Made by a program: the position numbers and the translations under genes. The notes beneath the pieces were generated by a model, which saw only the letters and a list, made by a program, of their open reading frames with translations, ran no database searches and was not told where the DNA came from. From contig CANGYJ010000018.1 of assembly GCA_947458455.1 (NCBI GenBank), positions 18,551-82,550 of the forward strand: 64,000 bases of DNA, in the 5' to 3' direction. Numbering within the stretch: the stretch's first letter is position 1; every line of letters starts with the position of its first letter. The stretch comes from Verrucomicrobiaceae bacterium (lineage in GTDB: Bacteria > Verrucomicrobiota > Verrucomicrobiia > Verrucomicrobiales > Verrucomicrobiaceae). Positions 46,765-54,300 of the stretch are shown in pieces.

Positions 46765-47514
46765 TCAACGCTTCTGGGGACCACGCCGGACAGGCGGCAA
46801 GCCAAACGCGGCGCGGACGACATCTGAATAGCCTCCTTTGATCCGTTGGGGGGGGGAGATGTGTTTCGCCCGATGCTCGTCAAACACCTGCTTCAGCTGA
46901 AGAACCGCCTCTTTGGAGACATAAAGACGGCTCCCGTTACCGCTCCGTCGCGCGGAAAGCATGCCTCTTTTGATCCAATAATAAACCAATGAGTGAACCA
47001 CTCCCAGCAGGTGGGCCGCTTCAACGGAATGCACCACCTGCGCTTCCGGAGAAAGCTGTTTGGGAATGGGCACCGTGTTTTCCATCCATTTCCGGATCAT
47101 CGGCAGATCCACCGGGCGAAGCAGGGTGAACCGCCCGAGGCGCTTGATGGGCACGACCTCGTTCTCATTCAGTTTGCTGGAGAGTGTCGAGTGCGGGACT
47201 TGCAGGAGCACGGCCGCTTCTTTGACTCGGATGCTGAAGCGTGAGGAGGCTTCCTCGGCGGAATGGGGCCACCAGCAGGTTTCTCCGAGCAGCTTGTGAG
47301 CGGATTCCCAGGTGATTCGGGGGCGTTGATAGGGGCCTTTGCGGGTCACTAGCCAGCCATCCATGACAAGCGTCTGGATCTTGGCGGCAGATAGGCGGGA
47401 CCAAGCGGCGAGTTCAGCGGCGCTGAAATCATGTTCCTGGTGATAGGAATCTGTGCCGATCCGGCTGCTCGAGAGATGGATGGTTGCGGGGGGGAAGGAA
47501 GTGCTGGTTGTCAT
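46765..47514 (-). CDS. Regulator with three MerR/excisionase-like HTH modules
   Basis: The 249-residue product contains three helix-turn-helix segments in a row: about 30-62 (FSAAELAAWSRLSAAKIQTL), about 95-145 (RVKEAAVLLQVPHSTLSSKL followed by a wing GRFTLLRP) and about 163-210 (SVEAAHLLGVVHSLVYYWIK with wing SRLYVSKEAV). The basic C-terminus (VRAAFGLPPVRRGPQKR) may add DNA contacts. No ligand domain is seen. Three such modules in one chain could bind three adjacent half-sites. It lies downstream of the fibre-locus genes on the same strand, separated by element B. Confidence 0.7.
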   Translation of the reverse strand: MTTSTSFPPATIHLSSSRIGTDSYHQEHDFSAAELAAWSRLSAAKIQTLVMDGWLVTRKGPYQRPRITWESAHKLLGETCWWPHSAEEASSRFSIRVKEAAVLLQVPHSTLSSKLNENEVVPIKRLGRFTLLRPVDLPMIRKWMENTVPIPKQLSPEAQVVHSVEAAHLLGVVHSLVYYWIKRGMLSARRSGNGSRLYVSKEAVLQLKQVFDEHRAKHISPPQRIKGGYSDVVRAAFGLPPVRRGPQKR

Positions 47515-47610
47515 GGCAGTGGGTTGGGGAGCGGTGGGTTGGGGGGCGGTTCGAGGAAAAGGGACACGAGGCGGCGTGGTGAACGAAGGCTCGCTGTTGG
47601 CAACGCATCC

Positions 47611-47644
47611 GGTTAGGCCTTCACCGCGTGCGGTGCGCCTAACC
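47611..47644. repeat. Two-step hairpin
   Basis: Outer arms ggttaggc (47611-47618) and gcctaacc (47637-47644) enclose an inner accgc-gt-gcggt palindrome. There is no T-tract. It may end transcription of the lipoprotein gene to the right or be part of a repeat family. Confidence 0.45.
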
Positions 47645-47695
47645 CGTCCAGGCGTGCAGGAGGCATGATCTCACTTCACTTCTTGCTCGTGGGTG

Positions 47696-47840
47696 AGGCT
47701 AGGCCGTGTTTGAAAACCTCGAACGATGTTGTTCACGCTTCAGCGTGCCAAAAGCCAGCGCACGCTAAAGCGTGAACAACACACTCCCGAGGTGCCCTGC
47801 GAGATCAGCGCACCTTGGGTTTTCAAACACGACCTAGCCT
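47696..47840. mobile_element. MITE-like element B (145 bases), nested inverted repeats
   Basis: Terminal inverted repeats of 24 bases at 47696-47719 and 47817-47840 (core ggccgtgtttgaaaacct) match at 22 of 24 positions. Inside them, gttgttcacgcttcagcgtg (47728 on) pairs with its inverted copy at 47760-47780 with one mismatch over 21 bases, around an 11-base loop. It has no coding capacity and shares its ends with element A, 1.6 kb away. The compact palindrome would fold into one long hairpin. Confidence 0.7.
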
Positions 47841-47854
47841 CCATTCTGCCAGAT

Positions 47855-48106
47855 CTAATCAAGAGCCTCGGAGTAGAGCCAGGTCTCCAATCGGGGTTTA
47901 TCCGTGATGAGGACGCGGCGTTCCACCATGCGTTGGCCGTTCATGGTGTAGTAGCGCTCAGCGAGCACCTTGCGAGTCTCCTTTTTGTTCAAAGACCGGC
48001 CGTTCGGGGCGGAAACAGCCTGGCACTGGCACAGAAGCACAAGCAGGCATGGCAGAAGAAGGGCCAGCAGGGTGGCCGGGAAGGAGGGGGGGATGGCATG
48101 TTTCAT
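47855..48106 (-). CDS. Small lipoprotein (possible separate gene at 3' end of a longer frame)
   Basis: Starting at the ATG at 48106 the 83-residue product is a typical small lipoprotein: MKHAIPPSFPATLLALLLPC with lipobox-like LLCQC near residue 27, then a short polar domain with KKETRKVLAERYYTMNGQRM and VERRVLITDKPRLETWLYSE. The same frame is open upstream to 48841 through a 12-base tandem repeat, so it could instead be the C-terminal part of a 328-residue protein. The signal-peptide-like start directly after the repeat favours a separate gene. Confidence 0.6.
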   Translation of the reverse strand: MKHAIPPSFPATLLALLLPCLLVLLCQCQAVSAPNGRSLNKKETRKVLAERYYTMNGQRMVERRVLITDKPRLETWLYSEALD

Positions 48107-48841
48107 AGGGTTGGCTGTTGGGTTGGCTGTTGGGTTGGCTGTTGGGTTGGCTGTTGGGTGGGTTGGGGGAGAAGGATGGCGGGGGAGACTTCCGCTTCTT
48201 TTTGCCTGGGCGCGGTTGGGCTGGGGTGCGTGCTGAGCACCGCCCATTGGCGGTGAATCTCTTGTTCCTGCGGGGGGCTTGTTGTCGGGCCTTTCGATGG
48301 CCGCCGAGGACCCGAAAGCCTGCATCGTGTGCTCGGCACCGGAGGAGCTGACATGGGGCCTCAGGCGACAGAGTGCGCAGGCCGCGTGGCCCTCATGATC
48401 CAGCTGCGGACGCACCAAGGAGAAGCCATAGCGAATGAGCCGCGCGGGATGGTTTTCCACATACGGCCGAAGGTAAGCCGAGAGCCGCCGGATGATCTCG
48501 AACGCCGTCGCCGGAGCCCGAGCTGCGCCTTTGTATTCAGGCTGTTTGGGCACGGGAGCAGGGGCAGGCGCTAGAGCCGTCGGCAGGGCCTGGCAGGGCA
48601 GCCCTAGGGCGGATTGAATCCGCCGTCGCAGGGGCATCAGAGAGACCTCCGATTCATGCAGCACCGCCTGATCCACCCGGGATTGGAGGTAAATGGGCCG
48701 CAGTTCGTCGATGAAGGAGGCGGGCACGAGGCTGGAACCTTTTTCGAGCCGTTCCTCACGATCATGCTCGCTGATGAGATCCCCCAGAAAGGATAGAAAA
48801 GCCGTGGCGTGGTTCAGCGGAGCTTGAAGGACGAAGGACAT
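47855..48841 (-). CDS. Protein of unknown function; long frame that includes the lipoprotein region
   Basis: From the ATG at 48841 a continuous frame encodes 328 residues. The first 245 start MSFVLQAPLNHATAFLSFLG, contain helical segments (EHDREERLEKGSSLVPASFI, AFEIIRRLSAYLRPYVENHP), a CALCRLRP motif, and a disordered Pro-rich part, then PTAN repeats from the 12-base tandem repeat. The remaining residues equal the lipoprotein described for 47855-48106. A hydrophobic signal in mid-protein is unlikely for one polypeptide, so the true 3' end of the upstream gene may lie before 48106 after a lost stop codon. No family is recognised. Confidence 0.5.
   Translation of the reverse strand: MSFVLQAPLNHATAFLSFLGDLISEHDREERLEKGSSLVPASFIDELRPIYLQSRVDQAVLHESEVSLMPLRRRIQSALGLPCQALPTALAPAPAPVPKQPEYKGAARAPATAFEIIRRLSAYLRPYVENHPARLIRYGFSLVRPQLDHEGHAACALCRLRPHVSSSGAEHTMQAFGSSAAIERPDNKPPAGTRDSPPMGGAQHAPQPNRAQAKRSGSLPRHPSPPTHPTANPTANPTANPTANPMKHAIPPSFPATLLALLLPCLLVLLCQCQAVSAPNGRSLNKKETRKVLAERYYTMNGQRMVERRVLITDKPRLETWLYSEALD
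48111..48158. repeat. 12-base tandem repeat, four copies
   Basis: ttggctgttggg is repeated four times without change (48111-48122, 48123-48134, 48135-48146, 48147-48158). The unit length is a multiple of three, so copy-number change keeps the frame (PTAN repeats on the minus strand). It sits immediately upstream of the lipoprotein start. Confidence 0.9.
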
Positions 48842-48871
48842 AGGGGGTGGGTGATGGGGGGGGACGGGAGT

Positions 48872-49576
48872 TCACCAGCCTCTGGGGATGACGAGCGCCT
48901 CGGTGATGCTTCCCTGGCGCTGCTGGTGAAAGGCCCAGGCGGTGGCCTCCGCCTGGGTGGCAAAGACGGCTTCGGCCAGCACCCGATGCAGGCTGGTTCG
49001 CCGTGCCCGGTAGTCACTGCGGGTGGCGATTCCCCGGTGATACATCTGCCATTGCAGGGCGTGGGCCTCGTGCAGGTGGTGAAAGGCGGCCAACTGCACC
49101 TCGTAGGCCTCATGGAATCCGGCGGAAGGCACGATCATCACCCCAGCGTGAGCCGGCGGCGGGGTGGAGACGCGGCTTGCGGGCGCACCCGCCGGCGTAG
49201 AAAGCACCTCCAGGCGCACCGGGGCCACGCCTTGCTGGATCATGCCGAGATGCCAGGCCGCCGCATAGGACAGATCGATCACCCGCCGCCGGTGGCTCAG
49301 GCGATCATTGACGGTCACCTGCACGACGCGCCCGTTCTGGAGGTGGGTGACCCGCACGATCGTGCCGAAGGGGAGGGTGGGGTGCGCTGCGGTTAGGCCG
49401 TTGCGGTCGTAGGGCCTGCCGCTGGCGGTGGGCCGCCCATGCAGGTGGTCGCTGTAATACGAGGCCTCTCCCGTCTGCCACCGGCCGGCAGGGCCCGCCA
49501 CGGCGCAGGAAGCCAGCAGTAAGGCCAGCCAGCGGAGGCTGTGGCGGAGCAGGTGCCAAATCGAGCGTCGGTTCAT
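48872..49576 (-). CDS. RlpA-like double-psi beta-barrel lipoprotein
   Basis: The 234-residue product has a lipoprotein signal (HSLRWLALLLASCAVAG, Cys24), a DPBB domain at about 34-125 (GEASYYSDHLHGRPTASGRP, HPTLPFGTIVRVTHLQNGRV, VNDRLSHRRRVIDLSYAAAW) and a C-terminal SPOR-like domain (YEVQLAAFHHLHEAHALQWQ). RlpA proteins are lytic transglycosylases acting on denuded glycan strands; the loop usually reading NDRGPF is NDRLSH here, so activity is not certain. It lies within the fibre locus next to the NlpC/P60 hydrolase, suggesting a joint role in opening peptidoglycan. Confidence 0.82.
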   Translation of the reverse strand: MNRRSIWHLLRHSLRWLALLLASCAVAGPAGRWQTGEASYYSDHLHGRPTASGRPYDRNGLTAAHPTLPFGTIVRVTHLQNGRVVQVTVNDRLSHRRRVIDLSYAAAWHLGMIQQGVAPVRLEVLSTPAGAPASRVSTPPPAHAGVMIVPSAGFHEAYEVQLAAFHHLHEAHALQWQMYHRGIATRSDYRARRTSLHRVLAEAVFATQAEATAWAFHQQRQGSITEALVIPRGW

Positions 49577-49609
49577 GAGAATCTAGGGGGAGGAAGCGTG
49601 GGGGCGGGA

Positions 49610-50155
49610 TCAGCAGCCGGGGAGGTGGCGTGCCTGGAAGTTGCGGGTGCTGCGCCCGGCCAGCCGCCAGAGCGGCCCGGTCTGGCGGCCGCTTACGCCG
49701 ACGTCGAAAACCTGCCCGCAGAGCTTCATGAAGATGTGGCCGCGGTTCACATAGAGGGTCAGCCAGCGGCCCCGGCCGGCCCGGCCGAAGGTGAGAAACC
49801 CCCGGCAGTTCTTGCTGCCCTTCATGAGCCCCGCCTGGGTCAGGATGCTGGAGACCGCGCCTGAGCAGTCATAGCCCGTGTCATGCACCCGCTGATGGCC
49901 GCCGCCCCACTGGTAGGGCTTGCCGATGAGCTGGTTGGCGGCATACACCACCCGTTTGATGGTGGGTGGCAGTTCGGGGGCCGCCGCCATCAGCACACCA
50001 CGGGCGTGAGTCACGGGAACCAGCAGCGGACGCGCCACCGCCCCAGGCGGACTGGCAGCGGCGGGCAGCCACGGGGCCGAAAGCAGGCTGCCGGCGGCCT
50101 GGAGGACCCGGCGGCACCACCGGCGGCGGTTGGAGATGGCAGGCGGGGGCTTCAT
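49610..50155 (-). CDS. NlpC/P60-family peptidoglycan endopeptidase-like protein
   Basis: The 181-residue product has a basic N-terminus with a signal-like segment (RRVLQAAGSLLSAPWLPAAA) and an NlpC/P60 domain from about residue 65: YAANQLIGKPYQWGGGHQR, the catalytic Cys97 in TGYDCSGAVSSIL and His140 in NRGHIFMKLCG. Such cysteine peptidases cut stem peptides of peptidoglycan. It begins 7 bases before the end of the S74 protein gene at 50163 and precedes the RlpA-like gene, forming a cell-wall hydrolase pair in the cluster. Confidence 0.85.
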   Translation of the reverse strand: MKPPPAISNRRRWCRRVLQAAGSLLSAPWLPAAASPPGAVARPLLVPVTHARGVLMAAAPELPPTIKRVVYAANQLIGKPYQWGGGHQRVHDTGYDCSGAVSSILTQAGLMKGSKNCRGFLTFGRAGRGRWLTLYVNRGHIFMKLCGQVFDVGVSGRQTGPLWRLAGRSTRNFQARHLPGC

Positions 50156-50162
50156 GGAAGGA

Positions 50163-51167
50163 TCAGGGTTGAAGACGGGTGGCCAAGACGTCAGCCCGGG
50201 GGGAAGGCAGGCGTGAGGCGGGACGGCCAGCCGTGGCCCTCCGGTCAGGCAGCCCGCCGGCCGGGGAGGTCAGGTCCGCCAGGCGCTGCTGGAGGCTTTC
50301 GAAAGCCGTCTTCAGCGTGGTGAGCTGCGCCGCCTGCTCGTGGAGCTTGGCTTCCTGCGCTTTAAACTGGGCGGAGAGGGCGGCGCTGTCCGTCTGGAGC
50401 CCGTCGTTCTCCTCGGCCAGGCCCTGGATGGCGCTCAGGCTCAGGATCGTCAGGCGGTCATAGTCCAGATAGCGGAAGTCGTGGACCTGGCGGCCATACA
50501 CAAACACCTCCTTGCCTGGCAGCGTCTGATTCACGGTGAAGCCCTCCGCATCCCGCGAGGCCACGGTGACCCGGAACGAGTGCCCGTCCGCGCCGTAGCA
50601 CTTGACCGTGTCTCCGCGCTCGAAGCTGGTCTTCACCAGCACGCGGTTTCCGTGCCGGACCGGGGCCAGTGCATACACCTCCGGGATGAAATCCACCGTC
50701 GTGCTCACCGCCTCGGGAAACACCTTTTCCACGTCCTGGGCGAAGACCCCGGTTTTGAGGTCCTTGCCCTTGTTCGCGACGTCTTTGTATTGGTAATGCC
50801 GGAGGGTGAGCGCCCGGGCCTTCTGCAAGGAGTCCGCCGGAGCGACCATGTCACGAGGCGTCTTGATCCGAGCGTCCGAGTAGGCGCGGAACTCATGCCC
50901 GGTGGCGATCACCCCGCTGCCATAGATGGAGGCCGCAGCGCTGATCATCCCGTTGTCGGCGCTGAGGTTGATGGTGGGGGGGTTGCTGGAGTGGACCGCA
51001 TCAAGGCTGACGGCCTTGCCGTTGTCGATGAGGCCACTGGGCGCATGGCCTAGGTCGATGCCTTCCGAGGCACTGAGGGTGGCCGCCGATGAGGGCGAAA
51101 GAGGCAGGACGAGAGCCGCCAGCAGAGCGGCCAGACCGCGTCGAGAAAGGAGGAAAGGAGGCTTCAT
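50163..51167 (-). CDS. Secreted S74-type (tail-fibre chaperone) domain protein
   Basis: With the start at 51167 (MKPPFLLSRRGLAALLAALV) the 334-residue product has a signal peptide and the shared N-terminal motif ASEGIDLGHAPSGLIDNGKA seen in two neighbouring genes. An S74-like intramolecular chaperone segment starts at Ser97 (YSDARIKTPRDM) and includes LKTGVFAQDVEKVFPEAVST. A beta-rich insert follows (VLVKTSFERGDTVKCYGADG), then a C-terminal coiled coil (DSAALSAQFKAQEAKLHEQA). S74 domains trimerise phage fibres and cleave themselves off; the DxR variant here suggests a divergent member. Confidence 0.75.
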   Translation of the reverse strand: MKPPFLLSRRGLAALLAALVLPLSPSSAATLSASEGIDLGHAPSGLIDNGKAVSLDAVHSSNPPTINLSADNGMISAAASIYGSGVIATGHEFRAYSDARIKTPRDMVAPADSLQKARALTLRHYQYKDVANKGKDLKTGVFAQDVEKVFPEAVSTTVDFIPEVYALAPVRHGNRVLVKTSFERGDTVKCYGADGHSFRVTVASRDAEGFTVNQTLPGKEVFVYGRQVHDFRYLDYDRLTILSLSAIQGLAEENDGLQTDSAALSAQFKAQEAKLHEQAAQLTTLKTAFESLQQRLADLTSPAGGLPDRRATAGRPASRLPSPRADVLATRLQP

Positions 51168-51340
51168 GGAAAAAAGGAGGGGCGTGAGGGACGAGCGGCC
51201 GGCATCGCATGACGGACCCGAGTCCGCCGCAGTGCTGCGGGGACGCGTTGGCGATGGAATGAGCAAGGGCGCTTGGGGCGGACGGGTCCCGGCCTGTGGC
51301 CTAGAACCCGCCCGCCCGGCGCACCGGGTGCCGCTGAGGG

Positions 51341-54300
51341 TTAGCGGCTGGCGGTAGCCTTCCGGCCGGGCTCGCGGGGGGTGGTTTTCAGCACCACGAG
51401 CTGGTGGAGTTCTTCCAGCGCGGCTTTCAGCGTGGCGATTTCCTTCGCCTGCTGCTGCTTAAGGACCGCGATTTCAGCGGCCTGCGCGGTGAGCTGCTCT
51501 GACTGCGCCTTCACCTGGGTGGCGAGAGCGGCCTTGTCATTGGACAAGGTCTCGATCTGCTGCTGCTGCTCCTGGACGGCCTTGGTCAGAAGCGGCGTCA
51601 GCTTGGCGTAATCCACGCCCCAAGGCTGAGTTTTCAGATCCTCTCCGCCCACGGCCACCGCCTCGGGATAAACATGGTGCAAGTCCTGCGCGATGAAGCC
51701 AGTGTGAGGCTTCTTCGGATCGGCTTTGTAATTGTAATCCACGACCCGCATCTTCATCACCGCGTCCAGGCCGTAGTGGGTGGGCTTGATGTTGTCCTTC
51801 AGACGACGGTCGGAGGTGTTGATGAACGACGTGGCGCTGCAGGTGCCACCGATCAGGAGATTTCCACCGATTTCCACGCCGTTCGGGAAGTCACCGGCGT
51901 AATTGATCCGTAAGGTGTTTACATCCTTTACCAACGCCCGGGCTCCATTGAGGAACAACTGATTGAAGCAATATAGGTTGCTGCTCACACGCAGGTCTCC
52001 CGCCAAATCGCAGCCACTCGGGCAGTCACCGCCGTAGTTGATTCGCAGGAAGTTTCCATCCTTCACCAAAGCTCGAGCTCCATTGAGATAAATGGTACTA
52101 GTGGAGTAGAGGTTGCCGCTGACACGCAGGTCTCCGGCCAAGTCGCAGCCACTCGGGCAGTCACCGCCGTAATTGATTCGCAGGAGGTTTCCCTCCTTCA
52201 CCAAAACTCGTGCTCCTTCCATATAGAGCTGAGTTCCAGCCATGGCGACGTAGCCACTGACAGACAAATTTCCGGCCAAATCGACGCCACTAGGGCAGTC
52301 ACCGCCGTAATTGAGGCGCAGGAAGTTTCCCTCCTTCACCAATGCTCGTGCTCCGCCCAGCATCAGTTGACTACCGGAGACGGTTAGATCTGCTCCAACG
52401 GTTACCGGACCACCCAATGTGAGGGAGAATCCAGCTTGGCTGACAGTGCGATTCCCAGTCAGCGTGCCGTTGCTGGTGTAAAGATTCGGCACGGTGACTC
52501 CGGTGCCACCGCTGATGTTCAACGTGTTGCCACTCACACTCAGGCTCTGTGCATCCGTGTTCAGGCTGGCAAGATTCACGCTGCCGCCGCCATTGCTGAG
52601 AGCCAGGGTGCTGCCGGAGAGGCTGAGGGCTTGGATCTCATTGGTGATGGAACCGTCCACTTCCGCCGTGAGGAAGCCTGCGGTGGCTAGGTTCACGCCG
52701 GTGCCACCGCTGATGTTCAGCGTGGTGCCGGTCAGGCTGAGGTTCTGCGAGTCGGTGTTCAGGCTGGCGAGGCTCACGCTGCCGCCGCCATTGCTGAGAG
52801 CGAGGGTGCTGCCGGAGAGGCTAAGCGCCTGGATTTCATTGCTGGCGCTGGTGTCCGGAAGGGCCACGCTGGCGGCCGCGGTCAAACGACCTTGCGCATC
52901 GACGGTGAAGGTCGGGATGGTGGAGGCGCTGCCATAGCTGCCAGCGGTGACCGCCGTGTTGGCCAGGCTGAGGGTGCCCGTGCTGGTGATGGGACCACCG
53001 GTGAGGCCGGTGCCTGCGGCCACGTTGGTGACGGTGCCGGAACCCGAAACGGCCTGCCAGGTGGCGATGCCTGTGGCATCCGAGGTGAGGACCTTGCCCG
53101 CTCCCGGCGTGCCGGTGGTGATCTTCAGCGGCGCGGAAACCACGACCTGACCGGTGGTGCCCGTGAAGGTGAGGTTGTTGGTACCCATCGTCACCGTGCG
53201 TGCGGCCGCCAGCGCTCCGTCGGCGGTGTAAAGATTTGGCACAGTGGCTCCACTGCCGCCGCTGATGTTCATCGTGTTGCCAGAGACAGTGAGGTTCTGG
53301 ATCTCATTGGTGATGGAACCGTCCACTTCCGCCGTGAGGAAGCCTGCGGTGGCCAGATTCACGCCGGTGCCACCGCTGATGTTCAGCGTGGTGCCGGTCA
53401 GGCTGAGGTTCTGCGAGTCGGTATTCAGGCTCGCGAGGCTCACGCTGCCACCGCCGTTGCTCAGGCTCAACGTGCTGCCCGCGAGGCTGAGGGCCTGAAT
53501 CTCATTGCTGGCGCTGGTGTCCGGCAGGGCCACGCTGGCGGCCGCGGTCAAACGACCTTGCGCATCGACGGTGAAGGTCGGGATGGTGGAGGCGCTGCCA
53601 TAGCTGCCAGCGGTGACCGCTGTGTTGGCCAGGCTGAGGGTACCCGTGCTGGTGATGGGACCGCCGGTGAGGCCGGTGCCAGCGGCCACGTTGGTGACGG
53701 TGCCGGAGCCAGAAACGGCCTGCCAGGTGGCGATGCCAGTGGCATCCGAGGTGAGGACCTTGCCCGCTCCCGGCGTGCCGGTGGTGATCTTCAGCGGCGC
53801 GGAAACCACGACCTGACCGGTGGTGCCCGTGAAGGTGAGGTTGTTGGTGCCCACCGTCACCGTGCGAGCGGCGGAAAGGGTGCCATCGGCGGTGTAGAGA
53901 TTGGTGCTGGTGAACGCGGCGGTGGAGGCCGAGGTAACACGGCCCGTGGCATCCACCGTGATGACGGGGATGGCCGAGGCACTGCCATAGCTACCCGCCG
54001 TGACGCCACTGCTGGCCAGGCTGATGGTCCCGCTGCCGGTGATGGGGCCGCCCGTCAGACCGGTGCCGGTGGCCACGCTGGTGACCGTGCCCGATCCACC
54101 GCCTGAAGGCAGCGTGACACTGCCGCCGCCATTGCTGAGGCTGAGGACATTGCCTGCCAGGCTGAGAGCCTGGATTTCATTCGTGGCGCTGGTGTCCGGT
54201 AGGGCCACGCTGGCGGCCGCGGTCAGGCGGCCCTGCGCATCGACCGTGAAGGTCGGGATGGTGGAGGCGCTGCCATAGCTGCCCGCAGTGACGGTCGTGT

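Larger units (their letters stand above)
47515..47854. other. Gap of 340 bases with hairpin and MITE-like element B
   Basis: The part next to the HTH gene is G/T-rich on the plus strand (gtgggttggggagcggtggg), giving a C/A-rich leader before the ATG at 47514. A hairpin lies at 47611-47644 and the MITE-like element at 47696-47840. No gene is seen. Confidence 0.5.

Noticed and set aside
48111..48158. CRISPR-like repeat
   Set aside because: The 12-base units are directly adjacent with no spacers, so this is a simple tandem repeat.
52892..54106. 404-codon open frame on the plus strand inside the fibre gene region
   Set aside because: It is antisense to the 1168-residue protein and mirrors its repeats; the minus-strand frame has a signal peptide, domain order and a paralogue.
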